64,000 bases of DNA, from the NCBI GenBank assembly GCA_963788015.1, contig CAWBEY010000010.1, positions 248,001 to 312,000 of the forward strand, written 5' to 3'. A program made the translations under genes and the position numbers. Positions 61,087 through 64,000 of this stretch are shown here, one piece after another (positions within the stretch are counted from its first letter, which is position 1; the number at the start of each line of letters is the position of its first letter). This DNA is from JBBRHH01 sp963788015 (lineage in GTDB: Bacteria; Planctomycetota; Phycisphaerae; Tepidisphaerales; Tepidisphaeraceae). The notes under the pieces are model-generated. The model made no database searches and was not told where the DNA came from. It saw only the letters and a list, made by a program, of their open reading frames with translations.

Positions 61087-62253
61087 ATGCCCAACCCCAT
61101 CGCCCCTCCAACCATACCTCCCCTTGCCCCGCCCTCTCGAATCCTCATGGGTCCCGGCCCCAGCGACGTCCATCCCCGCGTCCTGCGCGCCATGTCCACA
61201 CCCCTCATCGGCCATCTCGACCCCGAGTTCATCCGCATCATGAACGAAACCCAGAAGATGCTCCGCTTCGCCTTCCAAACCGAAAATAAACTCACCCTCG
61301 CCGTCAGCGGCACCGGATCGGCTGGCATGGAAGCGTGTGTCGCCAATCTCATCGAACCGGGCGACACGATGATCGTCGGCGTCAACGGCGTGTTTGGCCA
61401 GCGCATGGTCGATGTCGCCCAGCGCTGCGGCGCAAACGTCACCCAGCTTGACCAGCCCTGGGGCCGCGTCTTCGAGCCTGACCAGATCGCCGACGCCATC
61501 AAGAAAATCCGCCCCAAGGTCCTGGGCATCGTTCACGCCGAAACCTCCACGGGTGCCTGGCAGCCCATGGAACATCTCGGCCAAATCTGCCACGACGCCG
61601 GCACGCTCCTCCTCATGGACTGCGTCACCTCCCTGGCGGGCGTGCCCGTCACTCTGGATGCGTGGGGCGTCGACGCGGCCTACAGCGGGACACAGAAATG
61701 CCTCAGTTGCCCGCCGGGCCTTTCCCCGGCCTCCTTCAGCCCCCGCGCCCTCGAAACCATCCATGCCCGCAAATCCAAAGTGCAAAGCTGGTACCTCGAC
61801 ATGTCGATGGTCGAGCGCTACTGGGGAGATGAACGCTTCTACCACCACACCGCCCCCATCTCCATGAATTACGCACTCCACGAAGCCCTCCGCATTGTTT
61901 GTGAAGAAGGCCTCCAGCCTCGCTTCGACCGACACGCCCAGCACCATCGCGCCCTCAAGGCGGGCCTGTCGGCCGTGGGCCTTTCTCTTCTCACCGATCC
62001 CAACCACCAACTCCCCCAACTGAACGTCGTCCAAATCCCCACCGGCGCCGACGACCTGGCCATCCGCAAACGCCTTCTCGCCGATTACAACATCGAAATC
62101 GGCGGCGGCCTGGGCGACTTCAAAGGCAAGGCCTGGCGCATCGGCCTGATGGGCCACACCAGCCAGCGCAACAACGTCCTGCTCGTCCTGGCCGCACTTT
62201 GCGAATCACTCAACCTCAACCCCGGCCCAGCCCTCGCCGCCGCCAGCGCCTAA
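61087..62253 (+). CDS. Alanine-glyoxylate / serine-glyoxylate aminotransferase family protein
   Basis: 388 residues. PLP-fold class V: MGPGPSDVHPRVLRAMSTP, LAVSGTGSAGMEACVANLIE, MDCVTSLAGVPV (Asp178), SGTQKCLSCPPGL with the likely PLP lysine K204, and IGGGLGDFKGKAWRIGLMG. Substrate could be alanine or serine with glyoxylate. It begins 46 bases after the esterase. Unbroken. Confidence 0.9.
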   Translation: MPNPIAPPTIPPLAPPSRILMGPGPSDVHPRVLRAMSTPLIGHLDPEFIRIMNETQKMLRFAFQTENKLTLAVSGTGSAGMEACVANLIEPGDTMIVGVNGVFGQRMVDVAQRCGANVTQLDQPWGRVFEPDQIADAIKKIRPKVLGIVHAETSTGAWQPMEHLGQICHDAGTLLLMDCVTSLAGVPVTLDAWGVDAAYSGTQKCLSCPPGLSPASFSPRALETIHARKSKVQSWYLDMSMVERYWGDERFYHHTAPISMNYALHEALRIVCEEGLQPRFDRHAQHHRALKAGLSAVGLSLLTDPNHQLPQLNVVQIPTGADDLAIRKRLLADYNIEIGGGLGDFKGKAWRIGLMGHTSQRNNVLLVLAALCESLNLNPGPALAAASA

Positions 62254-62277
62254 ACACTCGGCATCCTTCCGCAGCCA

Positions 62278-63174
62278 TCACTTCCCCTCGTTTCCCACCG
62301 CCCCGTCCCCCAGCGCCCTCTCCAACACCCCCGCCAGCCGCACTCCCGCCCTCATCAACTGCCCATCCACGACCGGCCTTTTCGCTTTCACATACTCCTC
62401 CGTAATCACCGTCACGGCCGACTTATCCCGCTCCACTCCTTTGTAAACCGCCGCCTTCGCCACCGCGTGCGTCTCATTGGCCCATTCCTCGGGCGTCTTG
62501 GCCTTCAACCACTCTGCCGCCGCCGCCGCATCAATCCGTCCGGCCAATGCATCCGCATATTTCAAAACGCTCTCATGGTCAGTCTTGTGCCCCAGCGCCT
62601 CCCCAATCAGCACGCTATCCCACAGCGCATGCAGGTTCGCATCCGCAGGCCGAATATCTGCAATATATTTGATCTTCCGATCATTGCCACCGCGATCATT
62701 CTCCCACATCACGCAATGCAGCGGCTGATGGATGTCCCCCATAAAATGCACCACATACTTCAGCGCCCGCTCCCGATCCCGATCTGCTATTTTCCGATCC
62801 GACAAGAGCGCGATCTGCTCCGACAAATGCCCCACCAGACATCCCTTCTTGTCTCCCTGTTCATCCTGCGGACAATCCCGCTTCGCATCATAACTGTCCG
62901 CCTCCAACGGAATATCCACCCAATGCCACGGACTGGTGCCGTTTGACTTTTTAATCATGTCCGCCCAATTCGAAACATACGGATCAGACAGGCGGCCATG
63001 CTCCGAAGCGCTATCATCGGCCGCCAGCAAATCACTCAGTTTCTGGCTGGCCTCCTTCGATAGCCGATCCTCCGCAATCCGCGCCACAATCACATGCCCG
63101 GTCGTCCCCCACCCGAACGCTCGCGGCGACAAAAGCCCGATCATCACCAGCGCAATCATCAGCCGAATTCGCAT
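62278..63174 (-). CDS. Secreted S1/P1-type nuclease
   Basis: ATG 63174: MRIRLMIALVMIGLLSPRAFG then W22 of WGTTGHVIVARIAEDRL. In S1/P1 nucleases the mature N-terminal Trp is a zinc ligand, and cleavage before W22 is expected. Zinc-ligand candidates follow in WADMI, PWHWVDIPL, VVHFMGDIHQPLH and LHALWDSVLIG. ~298 residues. It degrades single-stranded nucleic acids outside the cell. Unbroken. Confidence 0.92.
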   Translation of the reverse strand: MRIRLMIALVMIGLLSPRAFGWGTTGHVIVARIAEDRLSKEASQKLSDLLAADDSASEHGRLSDPYVSNWADMIKKSNGTSPWHWVDIPLEADSYDAKRDCPQDEQGDKKGCLVGHLSEQIALLSDRKIADRDRERALKYVVHFMGDIHQPLHCVMWENDRGGNDRKIKYIADIRPADANLHALWDSVLIGEALGHKTDHESVLKYADALAGRIDAAAAAEWLKAKTPEEWANETHAVAKAAVYKGVERDKSAVTVITEEYVKAKRPVVDGQLMRAGVRLAGVLERALGDGAVGNEGK

Positions 63175-63194
63175 CGCCCCATCATACCTCAATC

Positions 63195-64000
63195 TCACTT
63201 GGCCCTCCCCTCACCCCGCATACTCAAACGCCGCCACCCCGCCGCCTTCACCCGCGCCACAAACAACGATCCGGCCAACGGCTGCTCCTCCCGATCCTGC
63301 TGGGTCTTCACATCCTGGGCGGCCGTGGTGATGTACAACTCATCCAGATCCTTGCCCCCCAGCGCACACGATGTCACCGCCTTGGCCCCCGGCGCGGCCA
63401 CCTTATCCAGCAAATTCCCTGTCCTGGGGTCCCATCGCCCCACCGCTCCCCCGCCATACAGCGCCACCCACACGTTGTCCTCGCTGTCAACCGTCATCCC
63501 ATCTGGATGCCCCATGTCGTTGGGCACGGTCACCGCCACCCGCTTATTCGAAATCCCGCCGCTCTCAACGTCATAATCAAACCCCCAGATCTGCCCCGTG
63601 GGCGTATCGATAAAGTACATCGTCTTCGCATCGCCGGTCCACACGATCCCGTTCGAGATGGTGAGATTGCCCAGCATTCGATGCACGGTGTGATCCACAT
63701 CCACCCGATACAACTCGCCCGCCCCCTTCGCGAATTTATAGTCCATCGTCCCGACCCAGAACCGCCCGGCCGGATCGCACTTGCCGTCATTGAATCGCCT
63801 CTTGCCCCCATTCAAATCCACCGTCGCGATCACCTCCCCCACCTTCTTGGTCTGAAGGTCAAGCCCGCGAATCCCCTCGGCCACCGCGACCACCAATCCT
63901 CCCGACCGCCGCCGCACCACCGTCCCCACGTGCGACCCGACATCAATCACCTGATCGATTCCCGTCCCGGGATCAAACAGATGCACCTCCCCCGCCAGAA
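63195..64000 (-). CDS. SMP-30/gluconolactonase/LRE-like beta-propeller, 5'-truncated
   Basis: The frame remains open to the window edge, so the N-terminus is missing. RRFNDGKCDPAGRFWVGTMD, TISNGIVWTGDAKTMYFIDT, IWGFDYDVESG, MGHPDGMTVDSEDNVWVALY and the Ca-site-like residues (Asn in SNGIVW, Asp in HPDGM) match the SMP-30 family of lactonases. It ends 20 bases before the nuclease start, same strand, so the two could be one transcript. Substrate probably a sugar lactone. Confidence 0.87.
   Translation of the reverse strand, partial: LAGEVHLFDPGTGIDQVIDVGSHVGTVVRRRSGGLVVAVAEGIRGLDLQTKKVGEVIATVDLNGGKRRFNDGKCDPAGRFWVGTMDYKFAKGAGELYRVDVDHTVHRMLGNLTISNGIVWTGDAKTMYFIDTPTGQIWGFDYDVESGGISNKRVAVTVPNDMGHPDGMTVDSEDNVWVALYGGGAVGRWDPRTGNLLDKVAAPGAKAVTSCALGGKDLDELYITTAAQDVKTQQDREEQPLAGSLFVARVKAAGWRRLSMRGEGRAK

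Noticed and set aside
59889..61529. Long antisense open frame (546 residues) overlapping the esterase and aminotransferase
   Set aside because: The plus-strand proteins have complete catalytic motifs; the antisense frame is Gly/Glu-rich filler typical of shadow frames in high-GC DNA.

Overview
The window looks like a chromosomal piece of a planctomycete, probably of the class Phycisphaerae. It is GC-rich. It encodes a very large secreted protein carrying the planctomycete N-terminal motif (LEARVLMSA, a variant of the LExRxLLSA signature), together with S1/P1 nuclease, DUF4159, YHS-lipoprotein and secreted beta-helix proteins typical of that phylum. I saw no tRNA, rRNA, CRISPR array, transposase or prophage gene. 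No gene-free stretch exceeds 300 bases; the longest is about 230 bases (43524-43753).

Layout. (1) 1-17903, plus strand: an exopolysaccharide/O-antigen locus of Wzx/Wzy type. In order it holds a CpsB-like phosphatase (cut by the window edge), a Wzy/ligase-like membrane protein with a TPR tail, the initiating phosphoglycosyltransferase, a Wzx-like flippase, a GT4 glycosyltransferase, a second polymerase-like membrane protein, a ~2230-residue multidomain surface protein and two more GT4 enzymes. (2) 17912-30455, minus strand: a GT-like protein, a truncated Uma2 gene, a large secreted unknown, xylulokinase, a YHS lipoprotein, two paralogous secreted beta-helix proteins, and an outer-membrane protein with a small Cys-rich partner. 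(3) 30516-35716, minus: a 1479-residue SF1 helicase with a C-terminal nuclease-like domain and a membrane protein. (4) 35845-41771, mostly plus: an Fe(III)-type ABC binding protein and permease with a nucleotidyltransferase fragment between them, then a tandem DUF4159 protein and a MoxR ATPase. (5) 41835-58803, minus: MurJ, a glucuronokinase-like GHMP kinase, a phosphoesterase, a ribbon-helix-helix protein, a lipid kinase, a C45 acyltransferase-like lipoprotein, then a second polysaccharide cluster (five glycosyltransferases, two asparagine-synthetase-like proteins, an FkbM methyltransferase). (6) 58911-64000: a secreted esterase, an aminotransferase, an S1/P1 nuclease and a partial SMP-30-like protein.

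Two window-wide properties matter. First, about 36 reading-frame breaks interrupt otherwise well-conserved genes. Most look like single-base (sometimes two-base) indels at short homopolymers or CG repeats, so I read them as probable sequence errors and describe the genes as rejoined across them. Second, strand composition changes: the plus strand is G-rich on the left and C-rich on the right, independent of gene direction, with a switch near 30-40 kb. The giant surface protein (8.9-15.6 kb) breaks this pattern.

Functionally, most of the window concerns making, exporting and decorating cell-surface polysaccharide. The giant lectin-like protein inside the first locus is the most distinctive candidate for something undescribed.
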